Of a stretch of 18,009 bases of DNA, positions 7,090 to 14,573 are shown in pieces. The DNA comes from Candidatus Solibacter sp. (GTDB lineage: Bacteria > Acidobacteriota > Terriglobia > Bryobacterales > Bryobacteraceae): NCBI GenBank assembly GCA_017883345.1, contig JADGNT010000008.1, positions 1 to 18,009 on the forward strand, in the 5' to 3' direction. The first letter of the stretch is position 1; every line of letters begins with the position of its first letter. Below the pieces are notes generated by a model. That model was given only the letters and a program-made list of their open reading frames with translations, searched no databases and was not told the DNA's origin. Made by a program: the position numbers and the translations under genes.

Positions 7090-9204
7090 GTGGCGACGGA
7101 AACCAGCGCTCAGCAGTCATCTACACCCGAACGTTTTGCCGGGTTGGCGGCGGAGGAACTGATCCGCGCCTTCCGCCTGATGCACACGTCGCGGCGGCTG
7201 GACGACCGCGAAGTGGCGCTCAAGCGGCAGAACCGCATCTACTTCCAGATTTCGGGCGCCGGGCATGAGGCGGTGCAGGTGGCGGCGGGGATGGCGCTCT
7301 CTAGCGCGCACGATTGGTTCTATCCCTATTACCGCGACCGCGCGCTTTGTCTCTCGCTCGGCGTCACGCCGTACGAGATGCTGCTACAGGCGGTGGGCGC
7401 GGCGGCCGACCCCGCGTCCGGCGGGCGCCAGATGCCGTCGCACTGGGGGCATCGCGACTACCACGTGGTCAGCTCGTCCTCGCCCACCGGCACGCAGTTT
7501 TTGCAGGCGGTGGGGTGCGCCGAAGCCTCGCGTTACAAGGACGCCAAGAGCGACGAGGTGACGCTGGTCTGCTCTGGCGAGGGGGCCACCAGCGAAGGCG
7601 AATTCTGGGAGGCGCTGCATCTGGCGTCGCTACGCCGGCTCCCGGTGTTGTTCCTGATCGAGGACAACGGCTACGCCATCAGCGTGCCCATCGAAGCGCA
7701 GACTCCCGGTGGCAGCATCTCGGCGCTTACGGCGAGTGTCCCCGGGCTGTTCCGCCAGGCGGTGGATGGCACCGATTTTATGGCGAGCTACCGCGCCATG
7801 CGGGAAGCCGCCCAGTACTGCCGCGAGGGGCGCGGGCCGGCGCTGGTGCACGCGCGCTGCATCCGGCCCTATTCGCACTCCCTCTCCGACGACCAGCGGC
7901 TGTACCGCCCGGCGGCCGAACGCGAGGCGGAATCCGCGTGCGACCCCGTGCTGCTGTTTCCCAAACGGCTGATCGACGAAGGCGTGATGGACCGCCGCAT
8001 GTTGCAGGACATCACCCACGAAATCGACGAAGAGATCGAGCAGGCCACCCAACGGGCGCTGCGCGACGACGCGCCGGCGGCGGCTTCCGCGTTGACGCAT
8101 CTCTATTCGGAAACGGTGGACGCGACCTCCGCGATGTTCGCGGTGGAGCCTCGCGCCGAACCTCACCTCCGGGGCGCGCCCATGACCATGGTGGATCTGA
8201 TCAACGCCACGCTGCGCGAGGAAATGCGGCGCAATCCCGATATCGTGGTGTTCGGCGAGGACGTGGCCGATTGCACGCGCGAAGCCAGCCTGAGCGAGGT
8301 GAAAGGCAAGGGCGGCGTGTTCAAGGCGACCCACGGCTTGCAGACGGAATTCGGCTCGCGCCGCGCCTTCAACACGCCGCTGGCCGAGGCGGCGATCGTG
8401 GGGCGCGCCATCGGGATGGCGACGCGCGGGCTCAAGCCGGTGGCGGAGATCCAGTTCTTCGACTACATCTGGCCGGCGATGATGCAACTGCGCAACGAAC
8501 TGGCCACCATGCGCTGGCGTTCCAACGGGAAGTTTTCGTGTCCGGCGGTGATCCGCGTACCGATCGGCGGGTACTTGAACGGCGGCGCGATCTATCATAG
8601 CCAGTGCGGCGAATCCACCTTCACGCACATTCCGGGATTGCGCGTGGTCTTCCCCAGCAACGCCGCCGACGCCTGCGGCCTGCTGCGCACCGCCATGCGC
8701 GCCGACGATCCGGTGCTGTTCCTGGAGCACAAGCGGCTCTACCGCGAGACCTACAACCGCTCGGCGCATCCGGGCGCCGATTACACGATTCCCTTCGGTT
8801 GCGCCAAGGTGGTGAAGCCCGGGCTGAATCTGACGGTGATTACGTACGGCGCGCTGGTGCAGAAGGCGCTGCTGGCGGCCACCCAGATTGAACGGCGGAG
8901 CCCAGCGGTGAGCATCGAGATTCTGGATCTGCGCACGCTGGCGCCCTACGATTGGGCGGCGATTCGCGCCTCCGTGGAAAAGACCAGCCGGGTGATGGTG
9001 GCCCACGAGGACTGCCTTTCGTGGGGCTACGGCGCGGAAATCGCCGCGCGGATCGGCGACGAACTCTTCGCCTGGCTGGACGCTCCGGTGCGCCGCGTGG
9101 GGGCGCTCGACACCTGGGTGGGCTACCATCCGCGGCTCGAAGCGGCGATTCTTCCGCAGACCGAAACGTTGGCGGCGGAGATGGGCCGCCTCTTGGGGTA
9201 CTGA
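7090..9204 (+). CDS. Fused alpha-beta E1 component of 2-oxoacid (branched-chain type) dehydrogenase
   Basis: A 704-residue thiamine-diphosphate enzyme with both E1 subunits in one chain. The alpha part (about residues 25-345) holds the ThDP/Mg motif GEG at 163-165 running to DNGYAIS with Asn193, and [11 protein letters not shown] as in branched-chain 2-oxoacid dehydrogenases. The beta part begins at Met365 ([15 protein letters not shown]) and contains [39 protein letters not shown] and a C-terminal transketolase-type domain ([27 protein letters not shown]). It should decarboxylate a 2-oxoacid such as 2-oxoisovalerate and pass the acyl group to E2 lipoyl arms. No E2 or E3 gene is in the window. 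The GTG start is preceded by a GGAGAGGGG stretch (7072-7080). The fusion has no frameshift or linker scar. Substrate class is moderately certain. Confidence 0.87.
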   Translation: MATETSAQQSSTPERFAGLAAEELIRAFRLMHTSRRLDDREVALKRQNRIYFQISGAGHEAVQVAAGMALSSAHDWFYPYYRDRALCLSLGVTPYEMLLQAVGAAADPASGGRQMPSHWGHRDYHVVSSSSPTGTQFLQAVGCAEASRYKDAKSDEVTLVCSGEGATSEGEFWEALHLASLRRLPVLFLIEDNGYAISVPIEAQTPGGSISALTASVPGLFRQAVDGTDFMASYRAMREAAQYCREGRGPALVHARCIRPYSHSLSDDQRLYRPAAEREAESACDPVLLFPKRLIDEGVMDRRMLQDITHEIDEEIEQATQRALRDDAPAAASALTHLYSETVDATSAMFAVEPRAEPHLRGAPMTMVDLINATLREEMRRNPDIVVFGEDVADCTREASLSEVKGKGGVFKATHGLQTEFGSRRAFNTPLAEAAIVGRAIGMATRGLKPVAEIQFFDYIWPAMMQLRNELATMRWRSNGKFSCPAVIRVPIGGYLNGGAIYHSQCGESTFTHIPGLRVVFPSNAADACGLLRTAMRADDPVLFLEHKRLYRETYNRSAHPGADYTIPFGCAKVVKPGLNLTVITYGALVQKALLAATQIERRSPAVSIEILDLRTLAPYDWAAIRASVEKTSRVMVAHEDCLSWGYGAEIAARIGDELFAWLDAPVRRVGALDTWVGYHPRLEAAILPQTETLAAEMGRLLGY

Positions 9205-9211
9205 TTCAACA

Positions 9212-9217
9212 TATAAT
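9212..9217 (+). promoter_or_regulatory. Consensus -10 box for a leaderless Gfo/Idh/MocA transcript
   Basis: A perfect TATAAT ends seven bases before the A of the ATG at 9224, in the 19-nt gap after the E1 stop codon. Transcription would begin at the start codon. No Shine-Dalgarno sequence lies between them. TTGGGG at 9193-9198 is a poor -35 candidate with a 13-nt spacer. Confidence 0.55.
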
Positions 9218-9223
9218 CGGGTC

Positions 9224-10423
9224 ATGCCTGAAAACGATGTCCCACGCCGGACATTTCTCCGCGGCGTGACTGCCGCCACTGCTCTTTCCTATTCCCGTGT
9301 TTACGGCGCCAACGAGCGCGTGCAACTCGGCCTCATCGGCTGCGGCGAGCGCGGCCGTAGCGACATGGGCAAGTTCGTCAAATCCGGGACCGTGGATGTC
9401 GCGGCGGTCTGCGATATTTACGGCGCCCAGATCGACGCCGCCAAACAGATCGCGCCCAACTCCAAAAGCTTCAGCGACCATCGCAAGCTGCTCGAGATGA
9501 AGGAAGTGGACGCCGTGCTGATCGGCGTGCCGGACCACTGGCATGCCGCCGTTGCCATCGATGCGCTCAACGCGGGCAAGGACGTGTACGTGGAAAAGCC
9601 GCTGACCCTGAAGATCGAGGAGGGTCCGCCCATCGTCAAGGCCGCGCGCATCAACAACCGCATCTGCCAGGTGGGTATGCAACAGCGCTCCGGCAAGCAC
9701 TACCTGGAAGCCAAGCATTTGTATATGGACACCGGGAAACTGGGCAAGGTCACGCTGGCCCGCACCTGGTGGCACGGCAACAGCTACCACCTGCGCAAGG
9801 CGCCGGATCGCCTCAAGGAGTGCCCGTCGAACCTGGATTGGGCGCATTTCCTGGGACCGCTGAAGTGGCGCGACTGGGATCCGCAGCAGTATTGGAACTG
9901 GCGCGCCTACCTCGATTTCGGCGGCGGCCAGGTGACGGATCTATTTACCCATTGGATCGACGTGGTCCACATGTTCATGGGCGCGGACATTCCGATTGCC
10001 GCGTCGGCGTCGGGCGGCGTCTACAACTACAAGGACGGACGCACCGCGCCCGACACCATCAACGTGCTGCTGGAATACCCGTCGCAGTTCACCGCTACTT
10101 TTGAAGCCACGCTGGTGCCTGGCGTGACCGGCGCCGCGATTGAATTCTGCGGCACGCAGGGGCGGCTCTGGATCGACCGGGGGCGTTACGAATTCACGCC
10201 CGTGGGGCGCGGCGCCCAGCCCACCGTAGTGCGGGCTTCGACCGACCTGGACCAGGATCACGTTCAGAATTTCCTGGACTGCGTGAAATCGCGCAAACTT
10301 CCCAATGGCGACGTGCTGATCGGTCACCGCTCGGCGCAAGCTTCGCACTTGGGCAACATCTCCTACATGCAGAAGCGGCGCATCGATTTCGACCCGATTC
10401 GCGAGGAGATCCTGCCGTTCTAA
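9224..10423 (+). CDS. Tat-exported Gfo/Idh/MocA-family oxidoreductase
   Basis: A 399-residue NAD(P)-dependent sugar-type oxidoreductase. The N-terminus carries a twin-arginine export motif (RRTFLRG at residues 8-14, followed by a short hydrophobic stretch), so it is probably folded with its cofactor and exported to the periplasm. The Rossmann motif is LGLIGCGERG (35-44), the family motif VEKPLTL is at 123-129, and the active-site region GGGQVTDLFTHWID (233-246) supplies candidate catalytic residues Asp239 and His243. Related exported enzymes in Planctomycetota and Acidobacteriota act on glycosides, some giving 3-keto sugars; the substrate here is not known. It has its own TATAAT box just upstream despite following E1 by 19 nt, so it is probably a separate unit. 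A palindromic repeat follows nine bases after the stop codon. Confidence 0.88.
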   Translation: MPENDVPRRTFLRGVTAATALSYSRVYGANERVQLGLIGCGERGRSDMGKFVKSGTVDVAAVCDIYGAQIDAAKQIAPNSKSFSDHRKLLEMKEVDAVLIGVPDHWHAAVAIDALNAGKDVYVEKPLTLKIEEGPPIVKAARINNRICQVGMQQRSGKHYLEAKHLYMDTGKLGKVTLARTWWHGNSYHLRKAPDRLKECPSNLDWAHFLGPLKWRDWDPQQYWNWRAYLDFGGGQVTDLFTHWIDVVHMFMGADIPIAASASGGVYNYKDGRTAPDTINVLLEYPSQFTATFEATLVPGVTGAAIEFCGTQGRLWIDRGRYEFTPVGRGAQPTVVRASTDLDQDHVQNFLDCVKSRKLPNGDVLIGHRSAQASHLGNISYMQKRRIDFDPIREEILPF

Positions 10424-10431
10424 CGAAACCC

Positions 10432-10503
10432 GGGGACAGACAGGACTGCCAGCGAATTTCCGGCAAAGAGCGCCCGAAATTCATGGCAGTCTTGTCAGTC
10501 CCC
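10432..10503. repeat. Palindromic dispersed repeat, copy B (long form)
   Basis: A 72-nt near-complete hairpin. GGGGAC (10432-10437) pairs with GTCCCC (10498-10503), and GACAGGACTGCCA (10439-10451) pairs with the arm ending near 10496 with one G-T wobble. An inner GAATTTCC-type stem closes on a short loop. Its reverse complement matches copy A at 5500-5551, apart from a 9-nt block present in both arms here. It lies between the Gfo/Idh/MocA stop codon and the efp promoter. Confidence 0.88.
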
Positions 10504-10524
10504 GTGACTGCCCCACCCACCTGT

Positions 10525-10530
10525 TATACT
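10525..10530 (+). promoter_or_regulatory. Putative -10 box of the efp promoter
   Basis: TATACT lies 40 bases before the efp ATG, predicting a leader of about 34 nt that includes the ribosome binding site AGAGGAG (10560-10566). The weak -35 candidate GTGACT (10504-10509) has a 15-nt spacer and starts right after the palindromic repeat. Confidence 0.5.
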
Positions 10531-10570
10531 GGAGTTTCCGTAGGGTCAAGTTTACAGGCAGAGGAGTTTC

Positions 10571-11128
10571 ATGATTTCAGCAACACAGATGCGTCCGGGC
10601 ATGGTGATCAAGTTCAACAACGAGCTGTACTCGGTCTTCAGCGTGAATCACCGGACGCCCGGCAATCTGCGCGGTTTCGTGCAGGCCAAGATGCGCAGCC
10701 TGCGCACCGGTTCCATGACGGAAAACCGGTTCTCTTCCGAAGACAAGGTGGAGAAGGCCATCATGGACGAGCAGGAAATGGAGTACTTGTACGACGATGG
10801 CGAGTACTTCTATTTCATGAACACCGAAACCTACGAACAGATGCACCTGATGAAGGACCTGCTGGGCGACGCCACCAATTACCTGATCCCGCAACTCAAG
10901 GTATCGGTGGAGTTCTACGAAGGCAAGCCGATCAGCGTGGAACTGCCGGCAACGGTGGACATGCTGGTGGTGGAGACCGAACCCGGAATGAGAGGCGCCA
11001 CAGTGAGTAACGTCACCAAGCCGGCGAAGCTGGAAACCGGCATGGTCGTGCAGGTGCCCTCCTTCATCACCGAGGGCGAGAAGATCCGCGTCAACACGGC
11101 CGAAGGCACCTACCAGGAACGCGCATAG
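10571..11128 (+). CDS. efp: Elongation factor P
   Basis: A 185-residue protein, the normal EF-P length. EF-P binds between the P and E sites of the ribosome and promotes peptide-bond formation at polyproline stretches. It has the N-terminal KOW-like domain ([16 protein letters not shown]), the middle OB domain and the C-terminal signature [25 protein letters not shown] with [17 protein letters not shown]. The start is fixed by AGAGGAG upstream. The apical loop reads R-T-P-G-N-L-R-G-F (residues 28-36): Asn32 occupies the place of the modified Lys34 of E. coli EF-P and the rhamnosylated Arg of the EarP type, with an Arg two residues later. No epmA, epmB or earP is nearby. It converges with selA across 7 bp. 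Confidence 0.95.
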   Translation: MISATQMRPGMVIKFNNELYSVFSVNHRTPGNLRGFVQAKMRSLRTGSMTENRFSSEDKVEKAIMDEQEMEYLYDDGEYFYFMNTETYEQMHLMKDLLGDATNYLIPQLKVSVEFYEGKPISVELPATVDMLVVETEPGMRGATVSNVTKPAKLETGMVVQVPSFITEGEKIRVNTAEGTYQERA

Positions 11129-11130
11129 CT

Positions 11131-11145
11131 GCTTGCTAGGCAAGC
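11131..11145. terminator. Possible shared hairpin between convergent efp and selA
   Basis: GCTTGC (11131-11136) and GCAAGC (11140-11145) form a 6-bp palindrome with a 3-nt loop. It begins three bases after the efp stop codon and contains the selA stop codon (complement of 11136-11138). No T-tract is present in either direction, so terminator function is uncertain. Confidence 0.35.
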
Positions 11146-12458
11146 CCGTTCAGCGCTGAGAGGAGAGTGTCCTCCTCGGCGCTGAACACGGTTCTCAAGT
11201 CAAAGATCAAGCGTCCGTCCTCAATGCGCGCCACCACCGGCGGATCGCCCGCGCGCAGCCTGCGTTCGGCCTCCACCACGTTGGCACAATCCACGGCGAT
11301 CACCCAGGTAGGAATCGACTGTTCGGGAGTGGCGCCGCCGCCGGTCACCGATTGCCCCGCGACAACTTCCGCGCGCAGCGCCGGCAGGCGCGCCACCAGC
11401 GCCCGCGCGCGCTGGCGAATCTGGTCGGCGCTTTGGCGCAACATGGCGAGCGCGGGCACGAGGTCCCAGCGTTCCAGCAGCAAGTTCCGCAGAGTATTCT
11501 CCAGCACCTGGTAGATGACCTTATCGAGGCGCAGCGCGCGAAACAGGGGATTGCGCCGCAAGCGCGCGACCAACTCAGGACGGCCGGCGAGTATGCCGGC
11601 CTGCGGCCCGCCGAGAAGCTTATCGCCGCTGAAGGAGACCAGATCCACGCCGGCTGAGAGGCTGTCGGAAACCAGCGGCTCATCGATGCCGAAGGCTCGC
11701 AGGTCCACGACGCAGCCGCTGCCCAAGTCCTCGTAGACCGGGATGCCGCGCTCGCACCCCAGAGCGGCGAGTTCGCGCAATTGGGGGCGCGCGGTGAAGC
11801 CCGAGATGCGGAAATTGCTGGGATGCACGCGCATCAAGAGGCGCGTGCGCCCGGTGATGGCGGCGCGATAATCGTCGATCCGGGTGCGATTGGTGGTGCC
11901 GACTTCCTGCAAGGTGGCGCCGGAACGGGCCATGATGTCGGGAATGCGGAAGCCGTCGCCGATTTCGATCAATTCGCCGCGCGAGACGATTACCTCGCCG
12001 CCAGAGGCGAGTTCGTGGAGGGCGAGGAAGACGGCGGCGGCATTGTTGTTGACGGCGATCGCGGGCGCGCCGACGAGGCGTTCGAGCAGGCTGCCGGTGT
12101 GGACGTCGCGCTGGCCGCGGCGTCCGGCGGCGACATCGTATTCGAGGTTGCAGTAGCCGGCCACAATGGAGAGCGGGCCGAGCGGGGCGCGTCCCAGGTT
12201 GGTGTGCAGGACGACTCCGGTGGCGTTGATGACGCGCCGCAAGGAAGGCCGCTCCAGAAGCGCCAGCGCCCGCTCGACGCGCGCCGCGATGGCGGGCACG
12301 GCGGCGTTCCCCGCCAGAATCTGCGCTCGTGCCGCATCGATGGCGCGCCGGACTTCGGAGACGACGAGCGCACGCGGAAATCGCGCGAGGCTCGAAGTGA
12401 CCTGTTCGAGCACCTCATGAACAGCCGGAAGTTCGCGGAGTTTTTGGGTATCGCTCAC
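11136..12458 (-). CDS. selA: L-seryl-tRNA(Sec) selenium transferase (selenocysteine synthase)
   Basis: About 440 residues; converts seryl-tRNA(Sec) to selenocysteinyl-tRNA(Sec) with selenophosphate, using pyridoxal phosphate. The N-terminal domain begins with LRELPAVHEVLEQ. The family motif INATGVVLHTNLGRAPL is at about residues 78-93, and the PLP lysine is Lys280 in FSGDKLLGGPQAG. DTQKL near the start and the active-site region match bacterial SelA; length is close to the usual 440-470. I prefer the GTG at 12458 (V-S-D-T-Q-K) to the TTG at 12494: a TACCAT box lies seven bases upstream of the GTG, and the extra twelve residues look non-family. No selB, selD or tRNA-Sec is in the window; the neighbouring tRNA is for proline. 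Implies that the organism makes selenoproteins. Confidence 0.92.
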   Translation of the reverse strand: MSDTQKLRELPAVHEVLEQVTSSLARFPRALVVSEVRRAIDAARAQILAGNAAVPAIAARVERALALLERPSLRRVINATGVVLHTNLGRAPLGPLSIVAGYCNLEYDVAAGRRGQRDVHTGSLLERLVGAPAIAVNNNAAAVFLALHELASGGEVIVSRGELIEIGDGFRIPDIMARSGATLQEVGTTNRTRIDDYRAAITGRTRLLMRVHPSNFRISGFTARPQLRELAALGCERGIPVYEDLGSGCVVDLRAFGIDEPLVSDSLSAGVDLVSFSGDKLLGGPQAGILAGRPELVARLRRNPLFRALRLDKVIYQVLENTLRNLLLERWDLVPALAMLRQSADQIRQRARALVARLPALRAEVVAGQSVTGGGATPEQSIPTWVIAVDCANVVEAERRLRAGDPPVVARIEDGRLIFDLRTVFSAEEDTLLSALNGLA

Positions 12459-12465
12459 GAATTCG

Positions 12466-12471
12466 ATGGTA
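12466..12471 (-). promoter_or_regulatory. Putative -10 box for a leaderless selA transcript
   Basis: On the minus strand TACCAT is followed by seven bases and then the GTG start. There is no Shine-Dalgarno sequence. The spacing matches three other genes in the window and supports the GTG start. Confidence 0.4.
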
Positions 12472-12476
12472 CGTGC

Positions 12477-12505
12477 TTGTGTGCGGGGGCGCAACAGGCT
12501 AAACT
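12477..12505 (+). promoter_or_regulatory. Putative promoter of tRNA-Pro
   Basis: TTGTGT (12477-12482) and TAAACT (12500-12505) are spaced by 17 bp, and the tRNA begins nine bases after the -10 box. The -35 match is weak. It is divergent from the selA promoter. Confidence 0.4.
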
Positions 12506-12513
12506 AGAAAGTT

Positions 12514-12590
12514 CGGGGCGTGGCTCAGCCTGGTAGAGCGCCTGGTTCGGGACCAGGAGGTCGAAGGTTCGAATCCTTCCGCCCCGACCA
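12514..12590 (+). tRNA. tRNA-Pro, anticodon CGG
   Basis: A full cloverleaf of 77 nt. The acceptor stem pairs CGGGGCG (12514-12520) with CGCCCCG (12580-12586), followed by discriminator A and an encoded CCA (12588-12590). The anticodon stem CCTGG/CCAGG encloses loop TTCGGGA with anticodon CGG at 12548-12550 (reads CCG, proline) and G at position 37, as expected for tRNA-Pro. The T arm is GAAGG-TTCGAAT-CCTTC. No integrase or 3'-end duplication that would mark an attachment site is visible. Confidence 0.97.
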
Positions 12591-12634
12591 AGCAAATCAA
12601 CAACTCCTCCCGGTTGCCCGAACCTGGCCTTGAG

Positions 12635-12656
12635 GCGGATCTATCAACTGATCCGC
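12635..12656. terminator. Perfect inverted repeat downstream of tRNA-Pro
   Basis: GCGGATC (12635-12641) and GATCCGC (12650-12656) form a 7-bp stem with an 8-nt loop, 44 bases after the tRNA. No T-tract follows (AGATCAAAAAC instead), so it could be a terminator or an operator. Confidence 0.35.
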
Positions 12657-12715
12657 AGATCAAAAACGCCGCTTTCTTCCAGTACTCCCGTCTGACACAC
12701 ATTCGCTTCCTCGTT

Positions 12716-12786
12716 TTATTCACAATCTTTGAATATTTAAAATTCCCTAATCGTCACATTCCAGACTTCCAGAAACTTGTGGATAA
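12716..12786. promoter_or_regulatory. Pair of DnaA boxes flanking an AT-rich tract
   Basis: TTATTCACA (12716-12724, plus strand) fits the DnaA consensus TTWTNCACA. TGTGGATAA (12778-12786) is the exact complement of the strong box TTATCCACA. The boxes face each other across an AT-rich stretch containing GAATATTTAAAATTC; bases 12711-12760 are only 26% G+C, against about 60-65% around them. The pair lies about 70 bp upstream of a ParA-containing operon. It may be a DnaA-controlled promoter, a DnaA-binding regulatory locus or part of a replication origin; the sequence does not decide. Confidence 0.5.
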
Positions 12787-12834
12787 CACCCGATGAATCC
12801 AGGCATTCTTTGGACGATGATATCCCGAGCGTGC

Positions 12835-12840
12835 TACAAA
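12835..12840 (+). promoter_or_regulatory. Possible extended -10 box of the ParA-TPR operon
   Basis: TGCTACAAA has an extended -10 TGn followed by TACAAA, 13 bases before the ATG at 12854. TTGGAC at 12810-12815 could be a -35 with a long 19-nt spacer. No Shine-Dalgarno sequence precedes the ATG. Weak support. Confidence 0.3.
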
Positions 12841-12853
12841 ATACTAAACTGCC

Positions 12854-14572
12854 ATGAGCGCAATTCCCCAGGTTCGCGTCCGGGAACGCGAGGTCATCTC
12901 CACAGCCGCTCCCGAAGTGCGAATCGCCGCGCCCGCTCCAGGGCGCGACAATCCGCTCCAACTCCTTCGCGAGGCGATAGCTGGTTTGAACTCGTCGAAC
13001 GGCGAGCTGGCGGACCAAGCCCAAGTGGCGGATCTGCTCGCCGAAGCCCAGGAAGCACTGGAGCGCGCCAACGTAATCAATCGCGCCGTCACGCTGTGCG
13101 AGGAATTCCTCAGGGAGGCCCAATTCGACAAAGCTTTCGAGGCTCTGGATGCCGGCCTGCTTGCGTATCCAGGCGCCACGGCGCTGGTCACGCGGCGCTG
13201 CGGCGTGGCGGGGCGGCAAAGTGCATTCCATTCCGCCGCCACAGTTCGAACGGCGCTTGAGGAGGCGCAATGGCTTCTCGATCGGGACCGTCCCGATCTC
13301 GCAGCCCGCCTCCTGAAGGAAAAGGCGGCCGACTTGCCGGATCAACCGGCGCTGATCTCTCGCCTGGAGGAATTCGAAGGACTGCTACCGCAGTGGGAGC
13401 AAAACCGCCAGGTGCAGGCTGCGCTGGGGCGAGTCGCAGCGCTGGAGCAACTGCAACAGTGGCAGGCGGCCCTGACGATTCTCGAAGAGGCTATGCAGTA
13501 TTACACCGCGTCCGAGGAGTTGACCGGCGCGGCGCAGCGCTTTCGGGACCGGCTGGCGGACCACGAACGCAAGAGGAAGCTGGCGCGCCGGCGGGAACTG
13601 ATCGGGCAGAAGATCGCTGCCCAGTCCTGGAGACAGGCGCTCACATTGCTCGAAAACACGCAGCGAGAATTCCCAGGGGCGCCCGAGCTGAATCCGCTGC
13701 GGCGCGAAGTGGATGCCGGTCTGAGACGCTCCGAGTGTGAAGCCATCGTCACGGAGGTGCGGCAGTACCTGGCGGATGGCGAGCTGGCGCAGGCGGAAGA
13801 GGTCCTTCGCGGAGGGCTGGAATCTTTCGGGCTGGAACCCGCGCTCGAGGCGTTACGCGAGGAACTGGAATCCGAGGGGAAATATCGCGAAGAACTTCGC
13901 ACGGCCCAGATCCTCTTCGGACGGTGCCAGATGCAGGAAGCCGAACACGTGCTGGCCGGGTTGGTGGCGCAAAACCGTCCGGAGGCCCAGGTGCTGCTGG
14001 ATGCCGTGAGGCAGGCGCGCGCCGTCAGTGAGGAAGAGAGTTTTTGCGAGCGTGGCCGCGAGAAGGCCGTGAGGCTGATGCAGGAGCGACAGTTCGCTCA
14101 GGCGGCCGATCTGCTCCGTAACCTGCGCTCGCTGTTCCCCTGCAATGCCGTACTGGAAAGGGATTTGATAACCGCGCAGGGCGCCCTTGACGAGGGATCC
14201 CCGAAGGTTACGGCGGCCACCGAGGAAGGGAATAGCCAACCGCGGGCGCCCGAGATCCCTACGCCGCCGCCACCTTTTACGCAACGGCCCGAGTCACAGA
14301 TCCGGCCGGCGGATGGCGGAAGAGCTCGCGGAAGCCTTCTTTCGCGCGTCCGGCGGGCGGCGATCGGCGGGACAGCGTCGCTCGTGCTGGTCTCCGCCGG
14401 TGGCGCCACCTGGAAGCTGCCGCGCAATGGTGCACCGGTTTCCAGGCAGACTGCCACGCCGGCCGCCAAGAACGCCGCCCTGAAGTGGAGATACAAAGCG
14501 GCCACCATGAATGGCCTGCCGATCGCCACTAATGTGACGATACAGGACTCATTTGGAGGTCGAAACCAATAA
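12854..14572 (+). CDS. TPR-like helical-repeat protein with one C-terminal membrane segment
   Basis: A 572-residue protein of unknown function and first gene of the operon. After a disordered start (to about residue 35), residues 40-450 form an alpha-solenoid of about seven TPR-like units, recognisable as FLREAQFDKAFEALDAGL, LLDRDRPDLAARLLKEKA, LQQWQAALTILEEAM, AQSWRQALTLLENTQ, LADGELAQAEEVLRGGL and ERQFAQAADLLRNLRSLFP, spaced wider than canonical 34-residue TPRs. A Pro-rich linker (IPTPPPPFTQRPE, about 473-485) leads to a single hydrophobic segment (AAIGGTASLVLVSAGGATW, about 500-518) with Arg residues before it, so the repeats should face the cytoplasm. A short tail of about 55 residues remains outside. 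Similar repeat arms occur on acidobacterial Ser/Thr kinases, but no kinase domain is present here. Followed by the ParA gene after one base (TAAcATG). Confidence 0.75.
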   Translation: MSAIPQVRVREREVISTAAPEVRIAAPAPGRDNPLQLLREAIAGLNSSNGELADQAQVADLLAEAQEALERANVINRAVTLCEEFLREAQFDKAFEALDAGLLAYPGATALVTRRCGVAGRQSAFHSAATVRTALEEAQWLLDRDRPDLAARLLKEKAADLPDQPALISRLEEFEGLLPQWEQNRQVQAALGRVAALEQLQQWQAALTILEEAMQYYTASEELTGAAQRFRDRLADHERKRKLARRRELIGQKIAAQSWRQALTLLENTQREFPGAPELNPLRREVDAGLRRSECEAIVTEVRQYLADGELAQAEEVLRGGLESFGLEPALEALREELESEGKYREELRTAQILFGRCQMQEAEHVLAGLVAQNRPEAQVLLDAVRQARAVSEEESFCERGREKAVRLMQERQFAQAADLLRNLRSLFPCNAVLERDLITAQGALDEGSPKVTAATEEGNSQPRAPEIPTPPPPFTQRPESQIRPADGGRARGSLLSRVRRAAIGGTASLVLVSAGGATWKLPRNGAPVSRQTATPAAKNAALKWRYKAATMNGLPIATNVTIQDSFGGRNQ

Positions 14573-14573
14573 C

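Noticed and set aside
7630..9279. 549-codon minus-strand frame opposite the E1 gene
   Set aside because: Long antisense frames are expected in GC-rich genes; its protein is rich in Arg, His, Gly and Ala with no motif, whereas the plus strand encodes a clear enzyme.
12499..12723. Minus-strand open frame of 74 codons containing GAEGFEPSTSWSRTRRSTRL
   Set aside because: It is antisense to the tRNA-Pro gene; this peptide is a well-known false-ORF product of tRNA complements, with no ribosome binding site or real start.
12514..12853. tRNA-Pro as an attachment site for an integrated element
   Set aside because: No integrase gene and no second copy of the tRNA 3' end is present in the window; the following genes have the same G+C level and codon style as the rest.
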